Assembly (NCBI GenBank): GCA_002421905.1 | Contig: DISK01000006.1 | Span: 2,261-66,260 of the forward strand | Direction: 5' to 3' | DNA: 64,000 nt | Source: Micavibrio sp. UBA6212 | GTDB lineage: Bacteria > Pseudomonadota > Alphaproteobacteria > Micavibrionales > Micavibrionaceae | In this document: piece after piece, positions 24,390-34,273 of the stretch | Position numbering within the stretch: the first letter of the stretch is position 1 | How the letters are laid out: each line of letters begins with the position of its first letter | Position numbers and translations under genes: made by a program | Notes under the pieces: model-generated | What the model saw: the letters and a program-made list of their open reading frames with translations, nothing else | Told to the model about the DNA's origin: nothing | Database searches by the model: none

Positions 24390-26917
24390 CCGAAAAAAAA
24401 TCAAGCTACACAATCCGCCTGAAAATCGAGGGGGACGGAACGGTCACGGCCAATCTTGTAAAGGTGGGCGATACCGGGGAACGTCAATTCAAGAGGCTGC
24501 AAAGCGCGGGAAATCAGGCTGATCTTGTTATGCAGGGCATGACAAAAACGATCACGCGCAGGCTGATACCCGCGTTTTCCGCCGTATCTGCTGCGCGCAG
24601 CATCATTGATAACATTACGCTATTTGAAAAAATTGATACGCGCATTAAACGCTTGACCGAAAGCGCGGAAGAATACGCGGACGCGCAAAAATTTATCTCC
24701 GAAAAATCCAATGCCCTGAGCATTGATATTGCGACATTCGCGGACAATTACGCCCGCCTGCTGACTTTGCAGCGTTCCGGCGTTATCAGCGACTTTGAAG
24801 TGAAAGCCTTGGCGGAAGGATTCGCAAACGTCGGGGCCGCGCTTGGCGCAACCAGTGTCCAGATTGACCAAGCCATGTACGGGCTTTCTCAGGCGTTAAG
24901 CTCTGGCAAAGTCAATATGGAGGATTTCAAGCAAGTTACCGAACCCTTGCCGGGCTTGATGCAAGAACTGGACAGGGCCGCGGGCGTCGGCGCGGGCGGC
25001 TTTAGAAAGCTGGTTGCGGATGGAAAAGTTACAAGCGATTTCTTTGCATCCACCCTGATTTCCGCGCTGTCCTCCTATGAAGGGGCGGCGGCGGCAATGG
25101 CCGATACGGTCGGCGGCTCATGGACGCGGCTTAAAAATCAATGGGTGGAACTTTCCCGCACATTGCAAAAGCCGGTCGCCAATACGCTTGTGCCTATCCT
25201 GAATTCACTCAGCGAAGCCCTCAATCTTGTTACCAAGCTGGAAGAAAAAAGCAGCGGGATTGTCGCCGCGCCTAGCAATGGGCCTATTACGGCTATCCGC
25301 GAACAGCTTGCCGAAATCCGGGAATTGAATAAGGAAATCGAACGCCAGCAGCAAATTCTGGCAAGCCTCGATACGCCCGACAAAATGGCGCGCTTTGCGG
25401 AAGGCCCGCAAAAGGCTTTGGAGCGTCTTATTCCCTTGGCCGACAAGCTGGAAGAAAAATTAGGGCCGGAGCATTTGCAGATTATTGATTCCGAAATCAA
25501 TAAAATCCAAGCCAGCATTGCCAAAGCCCCGGCCCCTACGAATGGCCGGTCATGGACGGAAGTGCTTGAGAAAGATTTGGCGTCGCTTGAAAGGCTGCGC
25601 GAAAAAGTCGTGCAGATCACCGGCGAAATGTCCGCCGCGCCTGCCGCCATTATCGACGAACAATCGACCGCCGTTGCCGATTTCATCCAGAACTTGAATG
25701 AGCAAATCCAAATCCTCGGCGTTGAAGGCAAGGCCCGCGCGCAACTGCGCGCCGAAATGCAGTTGCAGAATATCGCCCGGCGTGAAGAAATCGCGCTTGT
25801 ACCGGAACAGATCAAGACGGTGCGGGATTTGGTCGGGCAAGTTTATGACCTTGAACAATCGCAAAAGAAAACGACCAAGGCGCGGCAAGACGCCGTTTCG
25901 ACCATCAAGGATGAAATTGCGGCCCTGCAACTTTCTGAGCGTGAATTGTTTGTCCAGCAAACCACGCGCCGCTTTACCGCCGATCAAATCGGCAATCAGG
26001 CGGCGGAACTCAAGAAAAATATCGAGCTTCTTTATGATGAAAAGGAAGCTATGGAAGCCCGGCGCAAGGAAGAAGACAAACGCCGGGAAACCATACAGAA
26101 CATTATCAAACTGACGGAAGACCAAACCGACGCGCAGACGGAATATAATCAACGTATTGCGGAACTGAATGAACTTTACGCGCAAGAACTGATTACGGCC
26201 CCGCAGCGCGCCGCCGCGGAAGAAGACGCCCGCCAGCGTATGCTTTACGCCAGTACGCAATGGACGGATGGCGTAAAGCGCGCCCTTGAATCCTATGAGC
26301 GCGAAGCCACGGACGCCGCCTATAACGCGGAGCGCGTGACGCTTGGTTTTCTGTATGCGGCGGAAGACGCCTTTACCGAATTTGCCACCACCGGAAAATT
26401 CGAGTGGCGCGACATGCTTAATTCCATGCTGGAAGACCTTAACCGCGCGCTTGTCCGGCAGAACATTACCGGGCCTCTGGCCGGTGCGTTGAATCAGGCC
26501 ATTTCCAATTTTGATTTTGGCAGCCTGTTTTCTTTCGCCGCCAAGGGCGGCGCGTATGACCGGGGCTATAGCGTACAGGCTTACGCCCGCGGCGGAATTG
26601 TCCATAAGCCCACCATTTTCCCTATGGCAAACGGCGCGGGGCTTATGGGAGAAGCTGGGCCGGAAGCGATTTTGCCGCTGCGCCGCCTGCCTTCCGGCAA
26701 TCTCGGCGTGGAAAGCTCCGGCGTGGGCAATCCCGTTTACATGGTGAACGTGGACGCGCGCGGCGCATCCGAACCGAACGCCACCGCCGCGCAAGTTGAG
26801 CAGGCCGTGGAGCGCGCTTTGACCGCCCGCATACCCGGCATTATCCGGGCCAGTTCGACCACGGCCAAGGCGGAAATCATAGACAGTTTCCAACGCCGGG
26901 GAGGACGCCTTGACTGA
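24386..26917 (+). CDS. Tail tape measure protein
   Basis: The 843-aa protein has an N-terminal tape-measure domain (about 70-230; FADNYARLLTLQRSG, ALSSGKVNMEDFKQ), long coiled-coil stretches (about 290-620), and the characteristic end AYARGGIVHKPTIFPMANG-x-GLMGEAGPEAILPL. It fixes tail length and is ejected during infection. The size is modest, suggesting a tail somewhat over 100 nm by the usual rule for helical tape measures. Confidence 0.93.
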   Translation: MTEKKSSYTIRLKIEGDGTVTANLVKVGDTGERQFKRLQSAGNQADLVMQGMTKTITRRLIPAFSAVSAARSIIDNITLFEKIDTRIKRLTESAEEYADAQKFISEKSNALSIDIATFADNYARLLTLQRSGVISDFEVKALAEGFANVGAALGATSVQIDQAMYGLSQALSSGKVNMEDFKQVTEPLPGLMQELDRAAGVGAGGFRKLVADGKVTSDFFASTLISALSSYEGAAAAMADTVGGSWTRLKNQWVELSRTLQKPVANTLVPILNSLSEALNLVTKLEEKSSGIVAAPSNGPITAIREQLAEIRELNKEIERQQQILASLDTPDKMARFAEGPQKALERLIPLADKLEEKLGPEHLQIIDSEINKIQASIAKAPAPTNGRSWTEVLEKDLASLERLREKVVQITGEMSAAPAAIIDEQSTAVADFIQNLNEQIQILGVEGKARAQLRAEMQLQNIARREEIALVPEQIKTVRDLVGQVYDLEQSQKKTTKARQDAVSTIKDEIAALQLSERELFVQQTTRRFTADQIGNQAAELKKNIELLYDEKEAMEARRKEEDKRRETIQNIIKLTEDQTDAQTEYNQRIAELNELYAQELITAPQRAAAEEDARQRMLYASTQWTDGVKRALESYEREATDAAYNAERVTLGFLYAAEDAFTEFATTGKFEWRDMLNSMLEDLNRALVRQNITGPLAGALNQAISNFDFGSLFSFAAKGGAYDRGYSVQAYARGGIVHKPTIFPMANGAGLMGEAGPEAILPLRRLPSGNLGVESSGVGNPVYMVNVDARGASEPNATAAQVEQAVERALTARIPGIIRASSTTAKAEIIDSFQRRGGRLD

Positions 26918-27509
26918 CGTAATCTGGCCCTTGGATTTAAGGCCCACCCGCCAAGCCTTCTATATCCGCACAAATACCGTCCGTTTTGAAAGCCCCCTAA
27001 CGGGTCAAGTCCAGATTCAGGAACGGGATGGGGCGCGGTGGGTGGCGCAAGTGAGCCTTACCCGCAATGCGGCGGATTCCCGGCGCATGGACGCGCTGCT
27101 GGCCGCTCTGCATGGGCCGGTGGGCCGTATCTATATGCCGGATTTCCGCCGCCTTGCGGCCAAAGGGTCTTTGGCGGGCGATCCGCAGCTTGTTAGCGGG
27201 ACAGGAACGACGCTTACGCTATCGGGTTTCACGCCGAACGTGCCCGGCGTCCTTCTGGCCGGGGATATGATTCAAACTTCGCCGGGCCGGGCGCATATGG
27301 TCGTGCAGAACGTGAACGCCGACGCGGACGGAAACGCCTCCGTCCCGATTGCGCCGCGCCTGCGGGAAGCCGTTACGACCGGGGATTTGATAACGACGAA
27401 TTGCCGCGTTCTCATGCGCCTGCAAGACGACGATCAAGCCTCGAACCCGACCGATAACCGCCTGCATTCCGCTTTTGAATTGCAGCTTTCGGAGGTCTTG
27501 CCGGAATGA
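26910..27509 (+). CDS. Minor tail protein, paralog 1
   Basis: This 199-aa protein shares its plan with the next one: a strand-rich start (RQAFYIRTNTVRFESP), GRIYMPDFRR, SPGRAHMVV and a VLMRLQDDDQ end. It is probably a distal tail or baseplate-hub element. Its start overlaps the tape measure stop by 8 bp. I do not recognise a precise family name. Confidence 0.72.
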   Translation: MTDVIWPLDLRPTRQAFYIRTNTVRFESPLTGQVQIQERDGARWVAQVSLTRNAADSRRMDALLAALHGPVGRIYMPDFRRLAAKGSLAGDPQLVSGTGTTLTLSGFTPNVPGVLLAGDMIQTSPGRAHMVVQNVNADADGNASVPIAPRLREAVTTGDLITTNCRVLMRLQDDDQASNPTDNRLHSAFELQLSEVLPE

Positions 27510-28483
27510 GCGTGGAAGATTGGCCGGATAATATCTATCCTATTCAGCAGGTCTATTTCATCCGTCCCTATAGCGGGATTTTTGACGGTATGAACGGGCA
27601 AATTCAGGCATTCCGGCGTGGCGGCGAACGGTGGCTGGCAACGCTTGATTTTCGCCTCGATCAAGGGCGGGCGCGGACGCTGGAAAGCCTGATTGCGCGA
27701 TTGAACGGGCCGACCGGAAAAGTGCTTGTGCCGGATTTTCGGCGCATGAAAACGCGGCCTATCACGCAAAGCATGGACGATTACGCGGAAGAAATCGGCG
27801 CGACCTTTTTTAATGATGGTTACGATTTCAGCGATATGACGCAGGAGGATGGACTTCTTACTACGGAAGAACCCGTCCCGATGGGCCTAGAGGAAAATCT
27901 GCTCTTTGCCTTTGATTTTGAAACCGCGCTTTTGATCTTTCCCGATGGGGCTTTCCTGCTTACGGAAGCGGGCGAGGATTTGTTAGGCGAGAATGTCGGC
28001 ATTCCGTTTATTAGCGAAGACGAGAAAATCAATATCACGGTTGATTTTGGCGCGCCGCTGGAAATCGGCACCGAGGAAGGTTTTGTCTTTGATATTTACA
28101 CGGCTGAGAAAATCGCCGTGCAAGTGGGCGGCGGTTTCTTTGAAGGCGCAGGCCAGCCGGTCTTGATTGGCGGCGCGCATGACCGCGTGAGTTTCGACGG
28201 TCTGGCCCCGAACCTTACGGGGGTTTTACTCGCCGGGGAAAGCCTCGGCACTTCTCCGGGGCGGGCGCATTTAGTCCTTTTTGAAACCGGCACCGACGCC
28301 AACGGATACGGGCAGGCCTTCGTCGCGCCGCATATCCGCGAGGCCGTTGTCATACAGGATTTGAAAACGGGCGGCGCGCAAGTGGTCATGCGCCTGTCCG
28401 ACGATGATACCGGGCGGAACGATACCGCGCGGGCAATCAGCCTATCCATCTATCAACTCCGCTTGGAGGAAGTCTTACCGTGA
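27506..28483 (+). CDS. Minor tail protein, paralog 2 with inserted acidic segment
   Basis: The 325-aa protein repeats the layout of the gene before it (IQQVYFIRPYSGIF, GKVLVPDFRR, SPGRAHLVL, VVMRLSDDDT) but has an acidic insert of about 120 residues in the middle (about 90-215). The tandem arrangement and ATGA overlap point to a gene duplication in the tail-tip module. The function is likely structural at the distal tail. Confidence 0.72.
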   Translation: MSVEDWPDNIYPIQQVYFIRPYSGIFDGMNGQIQAFRRGGERWLATLDFRLDQGRARTLESLIARLNGPTGKVLVPDFRRMKTRPITQSMDDYAEEIGATFFNDGYDFSDMTQEDGLLTTEEPVPMGLEENLLFAFDFETALLIFPDGAFLLTEAGEDLLGENVGIPFISEDEKINITVDFGAPLEIGTEEGFVFDIYTAEKIAVQVGGGFFEGAGQPVLIGGAHDRVSFDGLAPNLTGVLLAGESLGTSPGRAHLVLFETGTDANGYGQAFVAPHIREAVVIQDLKTGGAQVVMRLSDDDTGRNDTARAISLSIYQLRLEEVLP

Positions 28484-29046
28484 CATTGCGATTGAATGAA
28501 TTGAACGCCGCCGAAACTGTAAAGGAGGTCGTGCGGCCCATCCTGCTTGCCTATCTTGATTTTCTTGGCGGCGAAAAGCGCCTCTGGTCTGGCATAGGCA
28601 CGCTTTCATGGGATGGCGAGGAATGGGCCGGAACCGGATATCTGGGACGCATTTCCACCATCGAGGAAACAATGGAATTGCGCGCTGCCGGTATGTCTAT
28701 GCAGCTTTCCGGCGTCAAGAATGTTGATCTTGCGGAAGTCATAGCCGAACCCATCCAAGGCCGCCGCGCCAAGGTTTTTCTTGGGTTTCTCAATAGCAAT
28801 TTTACGCTTGTATCTGACCCTATCGTTATTTTCGACGGTCGCATGGATACGGTGGAAATCGTGGATGGCGGACAAACGGCGACAATCACCATGATGGTTG
28901 AAAACCGCCTGCGCGATTTGGACAGAGCGCGCACCCGCCGTTACACGGACGCAGACCAGCAATCCCGCTATCCAACCGACCGCGGCCTTGAATACGTCCC
29001 CGCGCTGCAAGAAACCGACATTCTTTGGGGCCGGGCGAAGGAATAA
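28480..29046 (+). CDS. Tail-tip protein, 188 aa
   Basis: The start is GTG at 28480, overlapping the previous stop, with GGAGGA upstream. The pattern LAYLDFLGGEKRLWSGIGTLSWDGEEW and the later TATITMMVENRLRDLDRAR are typical of a tail protein always found beside the small peptidase and gpJ-like gene in alphaproteobacterial siphophages. It is probably a hub or gpL-like component. Confidence 0.72.
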   Translation: MTLRLNELNAAETVKEVVRPILLAYLDFLGGEKRLWSGIGTLSWDGEEWAGTGYLGRISTIEETMELRAAGMSMQLSGVKNVDLAEVIAEPIQGRRAKVFLGFLNSNFTLVSDPIVIFDGRMDTVEIVDGGQTATITMMVENRLRDLDRARTRRYTDADQQSRYPTDRGLEYVPALQETDILWGRAKE

Positions 29047-29049
29047 GCC

Positions 29050-29466
29050 ATGATTTATAAATTGGACAACTGGCCAGTGGCTTTTGCCGCCGCGCTTTCC
29101 CATGCCGAAAACAAGCCGTTTATATGGGGCGAAAACGATTGCTGCCTGTTCGCCTGCAACTGCATTTTTGCGACAACCGGCATTGATCTTGCCCGCACGT
29201 TCCGGGGTTATACGACCGCCCCGGAAGCCGCCGCGCTTATTGCCGGGTATGGCGGTCTTTATCAACTGGTGTCCGCCGTTTGCCGCAAACACGATATACC
29301 GGAAATACTGCCCCGGCAGGCCCGCCGCGGCGACCCTGTTTTATTTGAAGGCGGTGAAGGCTCGACGCTCGGCATATGCACCGGCGACAAAATCGCCGCA
29401 CCCGGCAGGAGCCGCTTGGCGACCTGTGGAATTCTGAAAGGGATTCACGCATGGAGGATTGAATAG
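29050..29466 (+). CDS. NlpC/P60-like tail peptidase (DUF6950-type)
   Basis: The 138-aa protein shows WGENDCCLF near residue 26-34, the active-site Cys motif of small NlpC/P60-like phage proteins (C31 is the likely nucleophile). Related tail-tip proteins cleave peptidoglycan cross-links during DNA entry or take part in tail assembly. It lies in front of the gpJ-like gene, as gpK does in lambda. Confidence 0.8.
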   Translation: MIYKLDNWPVAFAAALSHAENKPFIWGENDCCLFACNCIFATTGIDLARTFRGYTTAPEAAALIAGYGGLYQLVSAVCRKHDIPEILPRQARRGDPVLFEGGEGSTLGICTGDKIAAPGRSRLATCGILKGIHAWRIE

Positions 29467-31299
29467 ATGCCTCCTGCCGTTGCTGTGGTCGGTGCCGTTG
29501 CCGGTGCGCTGACTTCAAAATTTATTGCCGCAGCCGTGGGCGGCGGCATTCTTGGCTCAATCGTCGGGGCGGTCGCCGGGGGCATTGTATCAACCGGGAT
29601 TTCCTTTCTCGGTTCAAAGGTATTCGGCAAGGAAGCCGATAAGCCGCGTTTTGAATCCACGCTGCTGTCCGCCGATGTGAAAGGCGGCGGGCGTACCCAA
29701 ATGGTGCGCCAGCCGATTACAAGCCACCGGATTGTGTACGGGCGCACCCGCGTTAGCGGCCCGATTGTGTTTATTCACAGCCGCCCGGTGGACGGTTCAA
29801 GCAGCAAACTGGATATGTTGCATGTCGTTATTGTGCTGGCGGCGCACCAGTCAAACGCCATTCAAGAAATTTATTTTAACGATGAAGTCTTGGCCCTTGA
29901 CGGTTCCGGCAACGCGACCGCTGACCCGTACAAGCAGGATTCCACCGTTTTCGCCAGCGTCTATAAGCACCTCGGATCTCCTACGCAACTGGCCGATAGT
30001 GTTCTGGTTTCCAATAGCGGCGGGAAATGGACGGATGGCCACCGGCTGCGCGAGCTTACTTACGTCCATGCCATGCTGCGCTATGATGAAAAAGCCTATG
30101 CCAGCGGCCTGCCGAATATTTCCGCCGTTGTGAAGGGCCGGGAAGTTTACGACCCGCGCACGGAAATAAGCGCATGGTCTGAAAATGCCGCGCTTTGCAT
30201 CCTTGATTATCTTCTGGCTGATTTTGGCCTGAATGCCTCGCTTGATGAAATTGATCTGGATTCCTTTATCTCGGCGGCGAATATCTGCGACGAAACTGTT
30301 GCAACGCTGGATGGGACGGAAAAGCGTTACACCTGTAACGGCGTGGTCGATCTTGCCAGCAAGCCGAATGATATTCTTGAGGATATGCTTACAAGCTGCG
30401 CTGGTTTCTTGGCCTATACGGGCGGCAAATGGCGTTTGAAGGTTGGCGCATATGATATGCCGGTCTTGACGATTGAACCGAAACACGCGCGCGATTCCGT
30501 TTTATTGAAGCCGCACAGGTCGCGCTATCGTCTGGTCAATACCATCCGGGGCGCGTTTGTTTCGCCGGAGCATCAATGGCAGCCGACGGAATACCCGCCT
30601 GTCGCGCGCGAGGTTTATATAGCGCAGGATGGTGATGAAGAAATCGCCTCCACGCTGGATTTGCCGTTTACGCAATCGCATACAATGGCGCAGCGTATCG
30701 CCTATATCGCTTTGGAAAAGAACCGCAGGCAAAAGCAAATCCTTTTCCCGGCCAATATGATCGGCTTTCAGGTCGCGGCGGGAAATACGATTGCGGTCAA
30801 CTGGCCGCGCATGGGTCTGTCCGGCCTGCCATGCCAAGTTACAAGCTGGCTTATGACGGAGGATTTGGGCGTCGATCTAACGCTTGATGAAGATGGCGCA
30901 GACGTTTACGCCTTTACAGCGTCCGACCTTACGCCGCTGAACGATACGCCCGCAATCGTCGCGCCGAACAATACCGCCGTGCCGCCGACCGCGCCCACCG
31001 GCCTGAGTATCGCGGCGGGTGACGATTACGTTCATATCACTTGGAACCGGATTCCCGATCAAGATTTGCGGTATGTCGAACTTTGGGAACATACCGCAGA
31101 CACCGAAGACCCGGAAGACGACGCCTCGCGCGTTCTGGAAGTTTTCGGAACCGAAGTAACCCGCAACAATTTGACCGGCCAGCAAACCCTCTATTATTGG
31201 GTGCGCTCCGTTGATCGTTACGGCAACAAATCCGCCTTTGTCGGCCCTGTATCCGACACCACTACAGGCGACCAGCCTATAACCCTCATCTTGGAGTAA
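29467..31299 (+). CDS. Central tail tip / host-specificity protein (gpJ-like) with FN3 domain
   Basis: The 610-aa protein opens with a long Gly/Ala-rich hydrophobic region (residues 5-50) and then the tail-tip core (TQMVRQPITSHRIVYGRTRVSGPIVF). It ends with a fibronectin type III domain (about 505-600; APTGLSIAAGDDYVHITWNR, YYWVRSVDRYGNKSAF). By family it closes the tail tip and carries the fibre. It lies between the peptidase and the fibre gene. Confidence 0.85.
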   Translation: MPPAVAVVGAVAGALTSKFIAAAVGGGILGSIVGAVAGGIVSTGISFLGSKVFGKEADKPRFESTLLSADVKGGGRTQMVRQPITSHRIVYGRTRVSGPIVFIHSRPVDGSSSKLDMLHVVIVLAAHQSNAIQEIYFNDEVLALDGSGNATADPYKQDSTVFASVYKHLGSPTQLADSVLVSNSGGKWTDGHRLRELTYVHAMLRYDEKAYASGLPNISAVVKGREVYDPRTEISAWSENAALCILDYLLADFGLNASLDEIDLDSFISAANICDETVATLDGTEKRYTCNGVVDLASKPNDILEDMLTSCAGFLAYTGGKWRLKVGAYDMPVLTIEPKHARDSVLLKPHRSRYRLVNTIRGAFVSPEHQWQPTEYPPVAREVYIAQDGDEEIASTLDLPFTQSHTMAQRIAYIALEKNRRQKQILFPANMIGFQVAAGNTIAVNWPRMGLSGLPCQVTSWLMTEDLGVDLTLDEDGADVYAFTASDLTPLNDTPAIVAPNNTAVPPTAPTGLSIAAGDDYVHITWNRIPDQDLRYVELWEHTADTEDPEDDASRVLEVFGTEVTRNNLTGQQTLYYWVRSVDRYGNKSAFVGPVSDTTTGDQPITLILE

Positions 31300-31306
31300 A
31301 AGCAGC

Positions 31307-32629
31307 ATGACCACCAAGAAAATCTCGGAACTTCCCGCCGCAAACGTGCTGGAAGGCAGCGAAGTTTTGCCCGTTGTTCAAGATAACGCCACGCGCAAGA
31401 CCACCGTTACCGCCTTGCGTAGCGGTCTGGCTGCCACAATCCATACGCATACGCTCGCGCAGATTGCGGACGCAGGAACGGCGGCGGGCGCGGATACGGA
31501 CGATTTCGCCACTGCTGCGCAAGGGGCCAAGGCGGATTCAGCCTTGCAGCATGACGATATGGGCAGCGCGGCCTTTGAAGATGCGGGCGCATTCGCCACC
31601 GCCGCACAGGGCGCAAAGGCGGATACGGCCTTACAGCCTGCCGCCGCCGCGGGTTTTGCGACAGCGGCGCAAGGCGTGAAAGCGGATAGCGCGGTGCAGC
31701 CGGATGATCTGGCCTATCCCGGCCTTGTGAATGCCGTGATTAATGGCGGCTGCATGATTTCACAGCGCGGGCAAAAATCCCTGAGCAATTCCTGGCAGTA
31801 TGGGCCGGTCGATCTTCTGGCCGTTGTCGCGCAAGGTACAGTGTCGGCTGGTGTTATCAAACAAGTGCCGGGGGTATATTCGCTTTCGCAAACCGGCTTT
31901 GCCTGCTTTGTCGAAAATGCCACCCTTGGTGCGGGCGGTGCGGTTTTATTCCGCCACCGTATCGAGGCCAAAAACGCTTGGGCCTTCTATAACAAGGCCG
32001 CATGGTTTACGGCGCGCACCTATCACGATTTAAGCCCATCCGCTGATTATATTATCACCATCCGCACGCCGATCTCGGCGGATAACTTCGCGTCCTTGAC
32101 TGAAATTGAAACCGATACGATCACCATCGAGGACGACGACAATACGGACATTGCGTTGTTTATCCCGGATATGGGCGATTGCCGAAACGGGATTGAAATT
32201 GAAATCAAGATTGCCTGCGGCGCAATCACCACAAAGGATTTTTACGTCGCGGATTTACAATTAAGCATAGGGGAGGAGAAACAGCCCTTTGATCTGCGCC
32301 CTCTATCCTTGGAAGAAAGGCTCGTCCATCGTTACTTGCGGCCTGTCGTCGGCATAGTCGGCGTAGCGAATTCCGGCAGCAATATGCAGGCTGCCTTGCA
32401 TCATCCGGGAATGCGGATTGCGCCCGTCTATGAAGTGAACGCGCCTATTACCATGACGGACGGTTACACAGCGGATTTCACGCAATCGCAGGGCAATATT
32501 GAAAACATCCATGAGAACACGCCACATTACGGGCGCGTCGATATTGCCTATTTTTCCGGCCTTACTTCCGGGCGGTTTCATATTCAAAGGGCTGCGGGCG
32601 GCCTTATTCTGGCCAGCGCAGAACTGTAA
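31307..32629 (+). CDS. Tail fibre protein with ATAAQGAKAD repeats
   Basis: The 440-aa protein has an N-terminal attachment part (KISELPAANVLEGSEVLPVVQ), then three copies of FATAAQGAKAD(S/T)ALQ (about 68-135), a repeat found in many siphophage fibres. A globular beta-rich C-terminal domain follows. The repeats probably form a trimeric shaft. It is followed within 3 bp by the tailspike gene. Confidence 0.82.
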   Translation: MTTKKISELPAANVLEGSEVLPVVQDNATRKTTVTALRSGLAATIHTHTLAQIADAGTAAGADTDDFATAAQGAKADSALQHDDMGSAAFEDAGAFATAAQGAKADTALQPAAAAGFATAAQGVKADSAVQPDDLAYPGLVNAVINGGCMISQRGQKSLSNSWQYGPVDLLAVVAQGTVSAGVIKQVPGVYSLSQTGFACFVENATLGAGGAVLFRHRIEAKNAWAFYNKAAWFTARTYHDLSPSADYIITIRTPISADNFASLTEIETDTITIEDDDNTDIALFIPDMGDCRNGIEIEIKIACGAITTKDFYVADLQLSIGEEKQPFDLRPLSLEERLVHRYLRPVVGIVGVANSGSNMQAALHHPGMRIAPVYEVNAPITMTDGYTADFTQSQGNIENIHENTPHYGRVDIAYFSGLTSGRFHIQRAAGGLILASAEL

Positions 32630-32632
32630 GCT

Positions 32633-34264
32633 ATGCCGAAAAAGATCAACGGTATTCTCCGGCCCGGCGAAAGCGTGAACAAGCTGGACTTGCGGAAATA
32701 TCTGGCCAGCCGGGAAATCGTGACGCCGCAGGATTACGGCGCATATGGTGATGGCATTGCCGACGATACCGCCGCAATCAATCAGGCATTGACGGAAAAT
32801 GAAGCGGTTTTCCTGCCGCCCGGCACGTACCGCACAACCGCGCCGGTCACGCTGAAATATGGCCGTATGCTGTTCGGCGCGGGGGATATTTCCGTCATTC
32901 AGGCGCAATCAACGCCCTATGACCCGATGGAAACGCCCACTTATGAATCCGATTTCAACGCGGTGGAAATCGTCGAGGGTTATTGCATCCTCAAGGATTT
33001 GCGCGTGGTGGGCGGCGGCTCCGGCATTATGCTTTACGGGCGTGATGGCCCTTGCGTTAAAAATGTCATTGAAAACGTATCCATATGGGATGCTAACCAC
33101 GGCCTTGTTTTTGACGGATGGAATAACCGGGATTGGCCATGCTACTGGAACAATGCCAGCCGTATCTTGATTGCGCGCCCGGCAATTAACGGGGTTTTAT
33201 TTACCACAACCCCACTTGACTGGAACGACCCGGATACATTCGGGGATAGCCCGAACGCGAACAAGCTGCATGATGTTCGCGTCTATTCCTTGGGGTCGCC
33301 CATGTCCGGCAGCGGCTTCTTTATCAGCTCCGGGCGGTATAACAATTCTTTCTTTGACTGTGAGGCCAATGTTCATACCTCCGCGGAGGCTTGCTTTCGC
33401 CTTGGCTTTGCTACGGATAATAACGTCATTGTCAATTTTTACGCTGAAAGCCTCGGCCTTGCGCCCGGCATCCGCATTGATAACGGCTCTACAAATACCT
33501 CCATTGTAAATCTATTTTCTGCAACAGGCGGCGCGGCTATTTGGGACCCTACCTTGCACGGCGAATATCAGGCGTATAACGCCGGATATCCGGTCAAAAA
33601 CTATATGAAGAAAACGCAAGTGCAGGACATTCACATTGAGGGAATGACCCGCGCGACAACCTATATCGACCCGACGCCGGAACATGAGGGCGATATCGAA
33701 CTGGACTTACAGCATACGTTTTATCTTCTTAGCTCTTACGGGGTTGCATACGACATTGTTTTGCCAAATGCGCGGGATGCAGGCGGGCGGGAAGTTACGC
33801 TCAAGAAAAGCGATATTCACATGAACCCTATACGGGTTAAAGAAAAGGATGGCCCCGGCCCCGACCGGCGCGAGATCGTTCTCTTGCAGCAATATGACAC
33901 GGTAACGCTCCTATCCAATGGGGCGAACTGGTGGATTACCTCGGACAACCGTTTCCCGAAACTAAGCCTTTATGTCGATAGCAGCATTGCGCCGGGCGGT
34001 GTTTATCAAGCCACCATGCAGCATGAAATCTATCTGGTGTCTGCCTATACCGGGCAAATCATCTTTCAGTTGCCGACGCCTTCCGCTGCGGCGGGGCGCA
34101 TGGCGACGATCAAGAAAATCGATCCCTCCGGCAATCATGTGAAAGTCCAGATGGCCGGAGCTTCCGGCGGGCCGGACGCGCAAATCTGGAGCATGACGCA
34201 GCATTTCGCGGCCATGACCATTTTTTCGGATGGGGGACAATGGATTGTCATTTCAACTTATTAA
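32633..34264 (+). CDS. Tailspike with pectate-lyase-like beta-helix domain
   Basis: The 543-aa protein shows the pectate-lyase-3 motif DYGAYGDGIADDTAAINQAL (about 38-57) and then repeated strands of a right-handed beta-helix up to about residue 330. The C-terminal third is two similar beta domains in tandem (each with LYLLS/IYLVSAY, AGGR or AAGR, KK-D and a W(I/V)I-S end). By family it binds or cleaves surface polysaccharide and fixes host range. Confidence 0.85.
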   Translation: MPKKINGILRPGESVNKLDLRKYLASREIVTPQDYGAYGDGIADDTAAINQALTENEAVFLPPGTYRTTAPVTLKYGRMLFGAGDISVIQAQSTPYDPMETPTYESDFNAVEIVEGYCILKDLRVVGGGSGIMLYGRDGPCVKNVIENVSIWDANHGLVFDGWNNRDWPCYWNNASRILIARPAINGVLFTTTPLDWNDPDTFGDSPNANKLHDVRVYSLGSPMSGSGFFISSGRYNNSFFDCEANVHTSAEACFRLGFATDNNVIVNFYAESLGLAPGIRIDNGSTNTSIVNLFSATGGAAIWDPTLHGEYQAYNAGYPVKNYMKKTQVQDIHIEGMTRATTYIDPTPEHEGDIELDLQHTFYLLSSYGVAYDIVLPNARDAGGREVTLKKSDIHMNPIRVKEKDGPGPDRREIVLLQQYDTVTLLSNGANWWITSDNRFPKLSLYVDSSIAPGGVYQATMQHEIYLVSAYTGQIIFQLPTPSAAAGRMATIKKIDPSGNHVKVQMAGASGGPDAQIWSMTQHFAAMTIFSDGGQWIVISTY

Positions 34265-34273
34265 GGGGTTTCC

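Noticed and set aside
25550..26947. 465-aa minus-strand reading frame opposite the tape measure gene
   Set aside because: The plus strand carries clear tape-measure motifs. The antisense frame has an unnatural basic composition and no domain.
31500..31720. Short DNA repeats that might look like a CRISPR array
   Set aside because: They are imperfect coding repeats for FATAAQGAKAD units of the tail fibre, without regular spacers. No cas genes are in the window.
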